Source: Acetobacterium woodii DSM 1030
GTDB taxonomy: Bacteria; Bacillota; Clostridia; Eubacteriales; Eubacteriaceae
Length of the DNA: 64,000 nt
Reading direction: 5' to 3'
NCBI RefSeq assembly: GCF_000247605.1
Contig: NC_016894.1
Location: 3,771,732 to 3,835,731, forward strand
Shown here: positions 17,449 through 26,811 of the stretch, piece after piece
Layout of the letters: every line of letters begins with the position of its first letter
Numbering within the stretch: the first letter of the stretch is position 1
Program-made: the position numbers and the translations under genes
Notes under the pieces: generated by a model
Database searches by the model: none
Seen by the model: only the letters and a program-made list of their open reading frames with translations
What the model was told of the DNA's origin: nothing

Positions 17449-18297
17449 TTACTCAGCTCCTTTCACGTGCAACGAGGCGATTCCATACAATTTATGATGT
17501 TCATATGGTTGGAAATTTTGTCTTTTTATAAAACACGAAGTACAATACCTGATTTTTTCAATGACTGAATGATTCAGCGTTTTCCCTAACGCTACGGATG
17601 CTTCCTTGGGATATCCAAGATGTCCATATCCGGCAGTCTTTTTCATCACCACTTCAGGATTGATCATCTCTTTATCGCTTACTACAATATCCGGCTGTTT
17701 TATAAAATCATGTTTAACCAAATCTTTTCGAATCTCTAACATATTTGAAGTTTCAATCCAGCCGGCGTGAAAATCATTTGGAAACGCCATCATCTTTTGT
17801 TTCATGTCCGGATCTTGATTTTCATCCGCGATTGCTACTTCCCCCGAAAATATTGCTCCCATTGGAGCAAATGCGACTATCCCATTTTCATTATTTACTT
17901 TTTCACACACCTGTTCAATCGCAATGGTATGTTTAGGGTCTGCATGCCCAGAAATAATTACAATATTTTTTATTCCCCATTCAAGGATATTGTCTACGGT
18001 TACCAGCACCAGCTCATATAATAACTGCTGTGAAAGATGAATGTTTCCCGGCAGTCCTTTCATACTTGCATGACCGTAAGTGATCACCGGCATTGTTAAA
18101 AATGTGTGCTCTCCAAATTCGACTTCCAGTTTGCTTAAACTATTGTCCATCCAGTATTGTGTTTCATAAACGTCAACACCTAAAGGCAGATGTCTGCCAT
18201 GTTCTTCAATGGGCGCAAAGCCAATAAACACAATCGTTTTTTCTTTGTTGCACTGCGCCACTTCCAACCAGTTAATTTCCATAATATTCAAACGCAT
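17449..18297 (-). CDS. Creatininase-family amidohydrolase
   Basis: The 282-residue metal-dependent hydrolase has the family motifs PIEEHGRHLPLGVDVYE (metal-binding E, H and D), ITYGHASMKGLPGNIHLS, IIISGHAD-type ISGHADPKHTIA and FHAGWIETSNM with the second metal-binding glutamate. Relatives open cyclic amides such as creatinine or act in cofactor biosynthesis; the substrate here is unknown. The start chosen is ATG 18297, six bases after AGGAGG, rather than the preceding TTG. It forms an operon with the MerR gene. Confidence 0.85.
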   Translation of the reverse strand: MRLNIMEINWLEVAQCNKEKTIVFIGFAPIEEHGRHLPLGVDVYETQYWMDNSLSKLEVEFGEHTFLTMPVITYGHASMKGLPGNIHLSQQLLYELVLVTVDNILEWGIKNIVIISGHADPKHTIAIEQVCEKVNNENGIVAFAPMGAIFSGEVAIADENQDPDMKQKMMAFPNDFHAGWIETSNMLEIRKDLVKHDFIKQPDIVVSDKEMINPEVVMKKTAGYGHLGYPKEASVALGKTLNHSVIEKIRYCTSCFIKRQNFQPYEHHKLYGIASLHVKGAE

Positions 18298-18389
18298 CAA
18301 TGACCTCCTGTGATTTGTTATAGATCAAGTCTAAACGTTCTATTCACTGGAAGGTCAAGCATAAAATGCATTTTTTAACGATTATTTTT

Positions 18390-19613
18390 TTACAGTTCAA
18401 AAACTGTTAAATCGTCAGGAACATATAAATTACCTTGATAATAATGTCGTCCTTCTTCCTGATACAATGTTTTTCGCTTTTTTAGATTTTTATCTTCGGT
18501 GTGATAAAGAATCAGGTTCACCGCCTGCAAGGCTGTTGCCGTTTCACAGGCTTCCTTAACCGTTGTATGATCTTTTTCGTAAGGTAAAAATTGCTCGCGA
18601 TCGGCATAACGGCAAAAGGCTTCATGTAAAAGCCAATCCGCCCGATCAGCATAAACATATTCGTGATCACGATATGGTTCATCCCCCAGAAAAACCAGCT
18701 TTTTACCCGATTCCAGTTTCAACAAGAAGCCGAATTGTTTGGCTTTGGTTGAACGAATATCAAAAAACGTCACCTCATACCCCATAATTTTCCGGCTTTT
18801 TCCATCCGTTACCGGATGAAATAAAATACGGTCGCCGATCATTTTAACAAATTTTTCCGGAATCGTTAATTTTACAATCGTCAGGATGGTTTGCTTTAAC
18901 TCCGCATGACAATAAATATTTAAAGTTCCCGAATAAAAACCGTTTTTCATCCGCGCTGAAATCATCCGAATTAACCAGATAATTCCCAGCATATGATCTG
19001 TATGTTCATGGCTGATGAATATTTCGTGAATCTGGTCAAGTTCAATCCCGGCTTTTTCCAATTGCGTCAAAATGCCATTTCCGCCGCCAGTGTCAACCAG
19101 AAAAACCGTTTCATTCTTTTGGATTGCAAAACAGGTATTGTAACATTTTGTTACCGCTGCATTGCCAGTCCCCAATAAAATTAATTTTTCCTTCAAAACG
19201 CCTTGTTGCTCGGTATTTTTGCTTTTTGGCACCAATTGACGCCGCTTTTTTTGCTCGACCTTTTGCTGATTTTCAAGGACTCGAGCCTGAACCATTTCGC
19301 TAATCAACAAAAGAGGCAATGCTTCATCGATTGGAAACTGCACCGACCCTTTCCCCTGTTTATAAAGCGAAAGGGCTTCTTTAAATTGTTCCATCGCTGA
19401 TGGTGTCGGATAAAATCCAATATGGTTTTTAAACGCCGCAAAATGAACCAGGTTGCCGTTTAAATAAAAGGTTGGTATTTGATAACTTATTTTTTCAGTC
19501 GCTTCAGGGGCTGCCGTTTGGATAATTTGCCGGATTTGCTGCAGTTTTTTTTGTACACCTTCTGGAAAACGTTCAATATATTCATCAATTGTATTGGGTT
19601 TTTGTTGTTTCAT
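18390..19613 (-). CDS. DUF1801-metallo-beta-lactamase (RNase Z-like) fusion protein
   Basis: The 407-residue protein has two domains. Residues about 5-125 are DUF1801 (YdhG-like: NTIDEYIERFPEGVQKKLQQ, then ISYQIPTFYLNGNLVHFAAF and HIGFYPTPSAMEQF). Residues about 145-400 are an RNase Z/arylsulfatase-like beta-lactamase fold: LILLGTGNAAVTKCYNT, DTGGGNGILTQL, ISHEHTDHMLG, VFLGDEPYRDHEY and ILYHTED. The Zn ligands HxHxDH, D and H are all present. DUF1801 resembles frataxin-like iron proteins. The fusion reads in one clean frame. It has its own promoter at 19668-19696 and GGAGG before the ATG. Activity is unknown; hydrolysis of a phosphodiester is the family default. Confidence 0.88.
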   Translation of the reverse strand: MKQQKPNTIDEYIERFPEGVQKKLQQIRQIIQTAAPEATEKISYQIPTFYLNGNLVHFAAFKNHIGFYPTPSAMEQFKEALSLYKQGKGSVQFPIDEALPLLLISEMVQARVLENQQKVEQKKRRQLVPKSKNTEQQGVLKEKLILLGTGNAAVTKCYNTCFAIQKNETVFLVDTGGGNGILTQLEKAGIELDQIHEIFISHEHTDHMLGIIWLIRMISARMKNGFYSGTLNIYCHAELKQTILTIVKLTIPEKFVKMIGDRILFHPVTDGKSRKIMGYEVTFFDIRSTKAKQFGFLLKLESGKKLVFLGDEPYRDHEYVYADRADWLLHEAFCRYADREQFLPYEKDHTTVKEACETATALQAVNLILYHTEDKNLKKRKTLYQEEGRHYYQGNLYVPDDLTVFEL

Positions 19614-19667
19614 CGTCTTTTTCCTCCTGATTCATTAAATGGCAAGACTTGCTTATCTGTATATTTT

Positions 19668-19696
19668 ATCATATTATATCAATATAAACGATTCAA
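19668..19696 (-). promoter_or_regulatory. Sigma-A promoter of the DUF1801-MBL gene
   Basis: On the minus strand TTGAAT (19691-19696), 17-base spacer, TATGAT (19668-19673), about 55 bases upstream of the ATG. Confidence 0.55.
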
Positions 19697-19881
19697 TCAG
19701 GTTAATATAATCAAGCGAAATTTTCAACTTAAACGCTGTTAATAAAATAATAACCGCCCTCAAGCAAGCATTTTACTGATGATAAAAAGTTTTTCTTTGG
19801 TAAATACCTCGCTAATTCGGGCATGAAAAGAGAGGACGCCGCCTCTTAAAATCATTATAATACTACTAAGGAGCTGAACAA

Positions 19882-20730
19882 ATGGAATGGATCGAACGAT
19901 TAAATAATGCTATAAACTATCTTGAAGAACATCTGACCGAGGAAATCGACTATGATCAAACTGCCGCAATTGCCTGTTGCTCAACTTATCATTTTCAACG
20001 AATGTTTGCCTATATGGCTAACGTGCCCCTATCCGAATATATTCGCCGCCGAAGAATGACCTTGGCAGCCGTTGATCTTCAAGGTGGCCACGAAAAAATA
20101 ATTGATGTCGCTTTGAAATACGGCTATCATTCGCCGACAGCATTTAATCGCGCGTTTAAAACGATTCACGGCTTTGCCCCTTCGCACGTTAAAGAAGACG
20201 GCATCGTGCTCCGTGCCTATCCACCAATCAACTTCAAAATTACAATTACGGGAGTGGAAGAAATGAATTACAGAATTGAAAAAAAATCAGCATTTCGAAT
20301 TATCGGTATTGACCAACCTTTACACAAAGAAATTGAAAAAAACTTTGAAATCGTTCCGTCAATGTGGCAAAAGGCCGCTAGCGATGGAACCATTCCAAAA
20401 TTAGCGGCAATGATGGACCAACAACCCATGGGTTTATTAGGTGTCAGCGTCTGCAATGACATTGAAGAATGGAAGTATTTTATAGCCGTATCCAGTACCC
20501 AGACCATTGATGCGACTTTGACCGAATACCAAATTCCGGCTTCGACCTGGGCAATCTTTTCCGGCAGTGGTACAAACCTGTCGATTCAGGAATTAGAGCG
20601 ACGAATTATCACCGAATGGCTGCCTACTTCGGGTTATGAATACGGCAATGCCCCAGATATTGAAGTTTATATAAATCCTGATCCGCAAAATGCCCAATAC
20701 GAAGTCTGGATTCCGGTTATTAAAAAATAG
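19882..20730 (+). CDS. AraC-family regulator with GyrI-like effector domain
   Basis: The 282-residue protein has an N-terminal double HTH (about 5-105: WIERLNNAINYLEEHLTEEI, ACCSTYHFQRMFAYMANVPL, FKTIHGFAPSHVK) and a GyrI/BmrR-type C-terminal domain (about 125-282, starting YRIEKKSAFRIIGI). This domain order is that of Rob/SoxS-like small-molecule sensors common in Firmicutes. It follows AAGGAG by about seven bases and ends at the terminator 20802-20849. Targets are not apparent; no gene with it forms an operon. Confidence 0.9.
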   Translation: MEWIERLNNAINYLEEHLTEEIDYDQTAAIACCSTYHFQRMFAYMANVPLSEYIRRRRMTLAAVDLQGGHEKIIDVALKYGYHSPTAFNRAFKTIHGFAPSHVKEDGIVLRAYPPINFKITITGVEEMNYRIEKKSAFRIIGIDQPLHKEIEKNFEIVPSMWQKAASDGTIPKLAAMMDQQPMGLLGVSVCNDIEEWKYFIAVSSTQTIDATLTEYQIPASTWAIFSGSGTNLSIQELERRIITEWLPTSGYEYGNAPDIEVYINPDPQNAQYEVWIPVIKK

Positions 20731-20801
20731 CGCAAAAATTTATATTATCACCCGATTAATAAAAAGAGGCTACTGTAATAGGCTGGATTTCCTTGATAAC
20801 A

Positions 20802-20849
20802 AAAGGCGGCAAACAAATCCATTTATACAAAGATTTGTTTGTCGCCTTT
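20802..20849. terminator. Bidirectional terminator
   Basis: An 18-base stem (AAAGGCGGCAAACAAATC / GATTTGTTTGTCGCCTTT, one mismatch) between the convergent AraC and aldolase genes. A/T runs are on both sides. Confidence 0.85.
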
Positions 20850-20856
20850 ACAATTT

Positions 20857-21744
20857 TTATTTGATTGATGCATCATAAATCGATTGGATCGATTTATCTA
20901 GCAGGTTGTCAAATTCTTTCTCACTTTGGTTAACATTTAATCCTTCTGTTAGCGCTCTTGAAAAACTTGCAATAAGATTATGATTCTTTGCTAATTTTTC
21001 ATTTGACTCTGCTCTGGAATATCCGCCGGACAAAGCAACAATTCTTACGACATTTGGATCCGCCATGATCTCTTCATAAAAATTATCAACTTCGGGAATG
21101 GTCAGTTTAAACATGATCTGACAGTCTGCATCCAATGTTTTCAAATGCTCAATTATTTCTTGTTTAAGCATTGCTTCCGCTTCTTTTTTATTCGGTGCAT
21201 GAATATCTACTTCCGGTTCTAAAATCGGAACAAACCCTGCTGCCACAATCGCTTTGGCAATTTCAAACTGTTGGTCAACAATTGCCTTTATCCCGATTTG
21301 ATTAGCTTCTTTTATAACTGAACGCATTTTTGTTCCAAAGATATGCCGTTCTTTAGCCCGAGTGAGTAATGCATCAAGATCTGGAATCGGTTTCATTAAT
21401 TGAACGCCATTCGCTACTTCCAATAAACCCTTATCCACTTTCAAAATTGGTACGATTCCTTTTACATCCCAAAGATAATCGCCACTATATTTTTCATCGA
21501 CTTTTAAATCCATTGTTTTTTCAAATAAAATCGCTGCCAGAATTCTTTCTTTAGTAAATGCTGGACTTTTCATAATACGTGATCGCATTTCATGAACCAA
21601 TGCAAACATTTCGGTTTCATTCGCATAAGCTTCTTTGGGAATGCCATAAATTGCCAACGCCTTTGGGGTGCTGCCACCACTTTGATCAAGGGCGGCAATA
21701 AATCCGTTATCATTTTTCATTCGTTCCAACTGCAACATATTCAT
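20857..21744 (-). CDS. fda: Class I fructose-bisphosphate aldolase
   Basis: The 295-residue protein starts [19 protein letters not shown] after GGAGGTG. It shows the class I aldolase pattern of the staphylococcal type: [25 protein letters not shown] with the phosphate/carbonyl-binding lysine region, [37 protein letters not shown] with the probable Schiff-base lysine, and [15 protein letters not shown]. It splits fructose-1,6-bisphosphate to dihydroxyacetone phosphate and glyceraldehyde-3-phosphate in glycolysis and gluconeogenesis. It is a single-gene unit with terminator 20802-20849 shared with the AraC gene. The 385 bases upstream (21745-22129) show nothing else beyond a weak GCGGGA/TCCCGC hairpin. 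Confidence 0.9.
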   Translation of the reverse strand: MNMLQLERMKNDNGFIAALDQSGGSTPKALAIYGIPKEAYANETEMFALVHEMRSRIMKSPAFTKERILAAILFEKTMDLKVDEKYSGDYLWDVKGIVPILKVDKGLLEVANGVQLMKPIPDLDALLTRAKERHIFGTKMRSVIKEANQIGIKAIVDQQFEIAKAIVAAGFVPILEPEVDIHAPNKKEAEAMLKQEIIEHLKTLDADCQIMFKLTIPEVDNFYEEIMADPNVVRIVALSGGYSRAESNEKLAKNHNLIASFSRALTEGLNVNQSEKEFDNLLDKSIQSIYDASIK

Positions 21745-22129
21745 AAATACACCTCCGCTTATTATATGTTCTCATTGTATTATACACCATTTCAAAGATT
21801 TTAGCACCACTTTAAACCGATAGTTTTAAAAATTAATTTTTTGCGGGAATAATTCGATCCCGCTGGTATGGCTATATCTAGCCTTCTTAATAATATCAAC
21901 GCAATGCTTTTTAATAATTTTGTCACGTTATCTTGCTATTTTATGAATTTTAATAGAATTCTTCGCCCCATATAAACATTACAAATCCACGATTCTATTT
22001 TTATTGCCTTGATTTCATTTATACTTAATAATAAGGAGTAAAATTTGTATAGCCTGGTGCTGAAAAAATAAAAGCCATCGGAAATTTTTTCACTTTTCTC
22101 AAAATTATGATCTGGGCCATCCTTATCGT

Positions 22130-23668
22130 TCACCCGAGCGATGCCCCCACCACGCGGTTTCTGCCAGATCTCTTTGCCGCATACAAAGCATCGTCGGCCC
22201 GATTCATCAGCACCTCGAAATCAGACATTTCTTCGGTAAGTTCTGCCACACCAATACTGACCGTTATCATAATCGGCTTTTCCACAAAAGTCAGTTTCTT
22301 TTCCGCCACTGTTTTTCTAAAAATTTCAGCTTTTTCGCAAGCACTTCTGACGTCTGTATTCAGCATGATAACCGCAAATTCTTCGCCGCCGACCCGACCG
22401 ACAATATCCGTTTTGCGAAATACGACTGCTAACAGGTCCGCAAAACCACGAAGGACAACATCTCCGCCCTGATGCCCAAAAGAATCATTGACTTTCTTAA
22501 AATAATCGATATCCATCATCAACACCGATAAATTCTCATGATAACGCCGCGCCCGTAAAAAGGCTTCTTTCCCACACTCACCAAATTTTCGTCGATTATT
22601 GAGGCCCGTTAGTTCATCCGTATTAGCCGTTTTAATCAAACGCTGTTTCAATTTTTCACGCTCGGTTACATCTTCGAACTTAATTAGGTGACCAACTAGC
22701 ACCTTTTTATTATTGACTTCTCTGACTTGAACACTGACATACCGCTCTTCCCCTGCAACAATAAAACAAAAGACCTGTGCCACCGCATCTTTGATGCTTT
22801 TTAAAAGATCCGGATGATTCTTGATAAGAATCTCAAGCTGTTCCTCTTCAATTTGAGCGTTAAACCAGCTAAAAAAAGCCACGCTTGCGGCATTAAAATC
22901 TACCACACAATACATCCGATTCACCAAAATCAGACCTTCCACACTTTCCTCGAAAACCCGTTCCCGGGCCAATACTTTAATATCCAGAAAATTATAACGG
23001 GTCAATGCCAGATTGAAAAGCAAAACACACGGTGGCAAAATTAGGGCCGTGTAATCAATCCCCACACCACCAATATTCAGGACAATCAAAACCAATGAAA
23101 GATATGGAATTATTGATATTAATAGCAGCAATCTGAACAGTGTCTTTTCATCCCCAACGCTTTTTCGGTAATGTTGAAAGTAAAACCAGGTACATAACAA
23201 CAGCGCAAACATGATGTAGAGGGTTTGCACATAATACCATGGCCCTTTCGTCAACAACATGATGTCAATCCCCATAACATGCTGAATTTGAAAATTGCTG
23301 TAATAGAGATGATGCCAATTATTTGTTAAGCGAAAAACAAATGTCATCACTGGGATAGCAAATACAATCACGCTCCCAAAACCCTTTAGATATTTTCCTC
23401 TTCCGGTATAAAGCATAGCGATAATCAACCATAATGGCGAGAAAAACGGTAAACCAAAATATTGGACCTGATTCCAAAAGTACATCTCCGACACCGATCC
23501 AGAATTTATTTCCATCAGGTAGCCCAGTAAATATACCTGAAGTGTCAGACTGAGAGCCCCAAGTGCTCTGGCATAGCTGGATTTGCTTCTAACAAATGAA
23601 TTGACAAATATAAAAGAAAAAAGCATTACGCCAATAAACAGATAGATGCTGATACATTTAGTAATCAT
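22130..23668 (-). CDS. Membrane diguanylate cyclase with 7TM-type sensor and PAS domain
   Basis: The 512-residue protein has about seven N-terminal helices (1-225, similar in layout to the histidine-kinase 7TM sensor family), a PAS-like domain (about 230-345) and a GGDEF domain (about 350-508: DELTGLNNRRKFGECG, MMDIDYFKKVNDSFGHQGGD, GRVGGEEFAVIML). The GGEEF active site is intact, so it should make c-di-GMP. No RxxD inhibitory site is obvious. It lacks a clear Shine-Dalgarno site before ATG 23668. It is divergent from the chemoreceptor at 24187. Confidence 0.9.
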   Translation of the reverse strand: MITKCISIYLFIGVMLFSFIFVNSFVRSKSSYARALGALSLTLQVYLLGYLMEINSGSVSEMYFWNQVQYFGLPFFSPLWLIIAMLYTGRGKYLKGFGSVIVFAIPVMTFVFRLTNNWHHLYYSNFQIQHVMGIDIMLLTKGPWYYVQTLYIMFALLLCTWFYFQHYRKSVGDEKTLFRLLLLISIIPYLSLVLIVLNIGGVGIDYTALILPPCVLLFNLALTRYNFLDIKVLARERVFEESVEGLILVNRMYCVVDFNAASVAFFSWFNAQIEEEQLEILIKNHPDLLKSIKDAVAQVFCFIVAGEERYVSVQVREVNNKKVLVGHLIKFEDVTEREKLKQRLIKTANTDELTGLNNRRKFGECGKEAFLRARRYHENLSVLMMDIDYFKKVNDSFGHQGGDVVLRGFADLLAVVFRKTDIVGRVGGEEFAVIMLNTDVRSACEKAEIFRKTVAEKKLTFVEKPIMITVSIGVAELTEEMSDFEVLMNRADDALYAAKRSGRNRVVGASLG

Positions 23669-23991
23669 TATTATTTTGTCTGATACTTTGCAAACTCATT
23701 ATCAGACGTTCCTTTCTTATAAAATCACCCTCAGATATTCCAGTTTTTCGCCCTGATCAATGATTGCCTGAATCGTATGAATTGAGCTATCCTGCCAAAC
23801 AATCAAAGCCCTTCGTTAATCCGACTTTTTAAAACGCTGTTCAGATCGAATTAGGAATCATTTTTTGACAAACTAATTATACTATTCTCTCACTACATTT
23901 ACCATAAATTTAACAACTGATTTGGGCTGGATATCGATTTAAAACAACCTAAAACCAAAATTATTTATCTACGTTTAACCGCATAAAAATA
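23669..23991. other. Intergenic region between cyclase and chemoreceptor promoter
   Basis: No gene is supported. On the minus strand 23717-23818 is an open stretch of about 33 codons with coding-like composition (ALIVWQDSSIHTIQAIID) but no start codon, possibly the end of a lost gene. No riboswitch motif I know is recognisable. Confidence 0.3.
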
Positions 23992-24020
23992 TTGAGTTTA
24001 CTTAGTCAATCATATATAAT
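23992..24020 (+). promoter_or_regulatory. Sigma-A promoter of the chemoreceptor gene
   Basis: TTGAGT (23992-23997), 17-base spacer, TATAAT (24015-24020). It predicts a 5' leader of about 160 bases before the ATG at 24187, containing the folded element at 24051-24116. Confidence 0.65.
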
Positions 24021-24050
24021 ATTGAGCATGATTAAACTGTCTTAATTGAG

Positions 24051-24116
24051 TACCCTTGCTGTGAAGAGTAACAGCAGCTATGCCAATATGCATAGATTAG
24101 GGGTATAATTTTTTCG
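24051..24116 (+). ncRNA. Folded 5' leader: three-way junction followed by T tract
   Basis: P1 TACCCTT (24051-24057) pairs with AGGGGTA (24099-24105). P2 GCTGT/ACAGC (24058-24062/24071-24075) has an 8-base loop. P3 CTATGC/GCATAG (24078-24083/24090-24095) has a 6-base loop. The P1 3' side runs into TAATTTTTT, so the whole can act as an intrinsic terminator in the leader of the chemoreceptor mRNA. A second AAGGGGT at 24122-24128 could compete for the P1 5' strand. It matches no riboswitch class I can recall. The structure is seen; the regulatory role is inferred. Confidence 0.4.
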
Positions 24117-24186
24117 TGGAAAAGGGGTGAAGCTGGAACAGTATCAATATCAAATAAATTATACATAATTAAAAAAGGAGTAAAGC

Positions 24187-26496
24187 ATGAAGTCTGAACA
24201 AAGTTTGTTGTCAAAAATCTTGATAACCGTTGTTTTACCGGTTATTTTGATCTTTTTGGCAACCGTTATCATTTCGATGGTTATTATTGGTCAGAATTCC
24301 AATCAGTTTTTTGAAATTCGGAACACTATAATCCTCATCGATGTCGTCGGATTAGCCGCTATTATCGGCGTGATTATCCTTAACATGAAAGGAATCTCTC
24401 ACAAAATAGCTAATCTTACCAAATTTGCCAATCACATTATTGCTGGTAAAATTGATGTCCCCGCCGAACCGGAAAAATCGCGGGATCAGCTGGGCGAATT
24501 AGCTACTGCTTTGGCAAAAATCGCCGCAAGTATTCATTCGCATGCCGATATTGCCCAAAAAATAGGTAATGGGGAGCTGGCTGCCGCAATAAATGTCCCG
24601 GATCAAACAAGTCTTATCGAAAACAACCTCCTGCCAATCCAAAATTCGGTTGGTAAGGTGCTTGATTATCTAATGACTATGCCTGAACGAGTAGAAAATG
24701 AATCTTATTACGATAAAAGCCTCGAAGCCGATTTGAATGGCGATTATAAAAAAGCAATTGCCCAAGTCAACCTGGCTATGGAAATGGTCATGAGTAAAAG
24801 AGATTTCTTCCAAGCTATTCTGGATGCCATGCCATACCGCGTTTCCGTCGTTGATCCGGATTTAAAAATCACATTTCTTAATAAAACACTTGGTGATTTG
24901 ATGAAAATAACCGGAACCGCCGATTGTCGCGAAGCTATGTACGGCACTAATTGTTCTGATTGTAACCTGCAAATGTGCAAAACTGAAGATTGCGGCGTCA
25001 CCGCTTTCAAAAAAACCGGTAGAGTCGAGTATCCATTTGAGTTCAAGGACCGCTACTATCGCATGGACACCACCGCTGTCATTAATAAAAAAGGTGACAC
25101 CATTGGTTATGTTGAAGTCTCTCATGATACAACCCCAACCGAAAGCGTTGTCCATTATGTCAGAAAAGAAGTGATCCGTTTAGAAGAAAATTTAAAACGG
25201 TTAACTGTCGGAAATCTTGATTTTAATTCAGATATTCAAAAACCAAATGAATATACCAGTGAAACGCATGATCAGTTTATGACCATCGAAAATAATTTGG
25301 CAGCTGTGAAAAATTCCATTGGAAATCTCATTGACGATGCCACCCTACTCACCCGCGCTGCCATTCGCGGCGAATTAGATACCCGGGCCGATGAAACACA
25401 GTTCGGCGGAGCCTGGCAAAAACTAATTATGGGTATGAATGGTATTCTTGATAAAATTTCAAAACCAATCGATGAAGTCGTCGCTACCATGGAAAGTATG
25501 TCTGAAGGTAACTTAAACGCTGAGATCAGTGGTACTTATAAAGGTAGTTTTGACGCCTTAAAAATGTCGGTTAACAACATGGGTAGCCGCTTTAAAACGG
25601 TTGTGACTGAAATTTCAGCCGTAACCGAAGAAATTGGCAATGGCAACCTGAATATCAATGATGTACGCGTCTATCAAGGCGATTTTAATGCCATTTCGAT
25701 CGCCCTTAATACGATTATCTTAAAACTTAACTCCCTATTAGGCGATATTAATCAGGCCTCTGAACAAGTTAATGCCGGCGCTAATCAGATATCAGACAGC
25801 AGCCAATCACTGGCCCAGGGTTCGACCGAACAAGCCAGTTCGATTCAAGAATTAACTGCTTCCATCACAGAAATTGCCGATCAAACGAAAAACAACGCAG
25901 TCAACGCGAACAAAGCCCGTGAACTGGTAACAAATGTCATGGAAAATGCCGATAAAGGTAATCAACGGATGTCTGAAATGCAGGAGTCGATGGTCGATAT
26001 TAATAAATCTTCGGAAGATATTTCCAAAATCATTAAAGTCATTGATGATATTGCCTTCCAAACGAACATCCTGGCTCTCAATGCTGCGGTTGAGGCCGCC
26101 CGAGCCGGACAACACGGCAAAGGTTTTGCCGTTGTCGCCGAAGAAGTCCGAACCTTGGCTGCCCGCAGTGCCGATGCCGCAAAAGAAACGACCGGGTTAA
26201 TCGAAGGTTCCATCGATAAGGTTCAAAAAGGCACCAAAATAGCCGATGAAACTGCCGAAGCACTCGACGAAATCGTTGCTGGCATCGGTCAAGTTACCGG
26301 CCTGATTGGTAATATTGCCACCGCTTCTAATGAACAAGCAACCGAAATTACCCAGATCAACAGGGGAGTCGAACAAGTTGCCCAGGTTGTTCAGCAAAAC
26401 TCCGCAACGGCAGAACAAAGTGCTGCTGCCAGTGAAGAATTATCCGGTCAATCGATTTTATTAAAACAACTGATCGACCAGTTTCAATTGCGCTAA
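24187..26496 (+). CDS. Methyl-accepting chemotaxis protein with Cys-rich PAS and HAMP repeats
   Basis: This 769-residue receptor has two TM helices (about 10-35 and 43-62) with almost no extracellular domain between them, so it senses inside or at the membrane. HAMP-like segments lie at about 63-115 and repeatedly at 330-525. A PAS domain (about 205-315) carries Cys247, 256, 259, 264 and 269, which may bind a metal, heme or Fe-S cluster. The signalling domain (about 540-769) has the hairpin tip [20 protein letters not shown] and [15 protein letters not shown] that contact CheA/CheW. It follows AAGGAG and its own promoter; no che operon is nearby apart from the lone receiver at 43165. Confidence 0.93.
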   Translation: MKSEQSLLSKILITVVLPVILIFLATVIISMVIIGQNSNQFFEIRNTIILIDVVGLAAIIGVIILNMKGISHKIANLTKFANHIIAGKIDVPAEPEKSRDQLGELATALAKIAASIHSHADIAQKIGNGELAAAINVPDQTSLIENNLLPIQNSVGKVLDYLMTMPERVENESYYDKSLEADLNGDYKKAIAQVNLAMEMVMSKRDFFQAILDAMPYRVSVVDPDLKITFLNKTLGDLMKITGTADCREAMYGTNCSDCNLQMCKTEDCGVTAFKKTGRVEYPFEFKDRYYRMDTTAVINKKGDTIGYVEVSHDTTPTESVVHYVRKEVIRLEENLKRLTVGNLDFNSDIQKPNEYTSETHDQFMTIENNLAAVKNSIGNLIDDATLLTRAAIRGELDTRADETQFGGAWQKLIMGMNGILDKISKPIDEVVATMESMSEGNLNAEISGTYKGSFDALKMSVNNMGSRFKTVVTEISAVTEEIGNGNLNINDVRVYQGDFNAISIALNTIILKLNSLLGDINQASEQVNAGANQISDSSQSLAQGSTEQASSIQELTASITEIADQTKNNAVNANKARELVTNVMENADKGNQRMSEMQESMVDINKSSEDISKIIKVIDDIAFQTNILALNAAVEAARAGQHGKGFAVVAEEVRTLAARSADAAKETTGLIEGSIDKVQKGTKIADETAEALDEIVAGIGQVTGLIGNIATASNEQATEITQINRGVEQVAQVVQQNSATAEQSAAASEELSGQSILLKQLIDQFQLR

Positions 26497-26540
26497 ATCA
26501 AAATAATTTTGCGATTATCCCCAAAACATAACCCTATCCG

Positions 26541-26570
26541 TCTGAAACCACTATATCTGGTGGTTTCAGA
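26541..26570 (+). terminator. Hairpin downstream of the chemoreceptor
   Basis: TCTGAAACCAC (26541-26551) pairs perfectly with GTGGTTTCAGA (26560-26570). No T tract follows, so it may be an RNA-stabilising hairpin rather than an intrinsic terminator. Confidence 0.5.
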
Positions 26571-26589
26571 CCGTAACCCAAATACCTTG

Positions 26590-26730
26590 CCGTACCAACA
26601 ATTGTTAATCAGTTGTTTGCATCAGAACGGATCTGGCCTTAGCCTGTCCGATTCTGTAGTAAACAACCGATCTAATCATTTTTGGTACGGTTTTTATTTG
26701 TTTTTATTTGTTTTTATTCGTTTTTACTTG
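26590..26730 (+). terminator. Long structured hairpin with T-rich 10-bp tandem repeats
   Basis: CCGTACCA (26590-26597) pairs with TGGTACGG (26683-26690), enclosing further stems (TTGTTT/AAACAA; CAGAACGGA with TCCGATTCTG). Four tandem copies of a 10-mer (TTTTTATTTG, with small changes) follow at 26691-26730. It resembles an oversized terminator or small structured RNA between the chemoreceptor and the next operon. Confidence 0.45.
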
Positions 26731-26732
26731 TC

Positions 26733-26761
26733 TTGACGTGAATGGTATAATAAAATAAAAT
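26733..26761 (+). promoter_or_regulatory. Sigma-A promoter of the binding-protein/GTPase/ATPase operon
   Basis: TTGACG (26733-26738), 17-base spacer, TAAAAT (26756-26761), with another TATAAT at 26746-26751 inside the spacer. The start codon is 50 bases downstream. Confidence 0.6.
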
Positions 26762-26811
26762 TCAACAATTATAAACTGATGGATCAAATTAACTTTTAAA
26801 GGAGTAGCTCG

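Noticed and set aside
21843-21863. GCGGGA/TCCCGC hairpin as a terminator
   Set aside because: No T tract follows on either strand and no gene ends nearby.
24051-24116. Possible c-di-GMP-I or -II riboswitch upstream of the chemoreceptor
   Set aside because: The conserved cores of either class are absent. It is kept only as an unknown leader structure.
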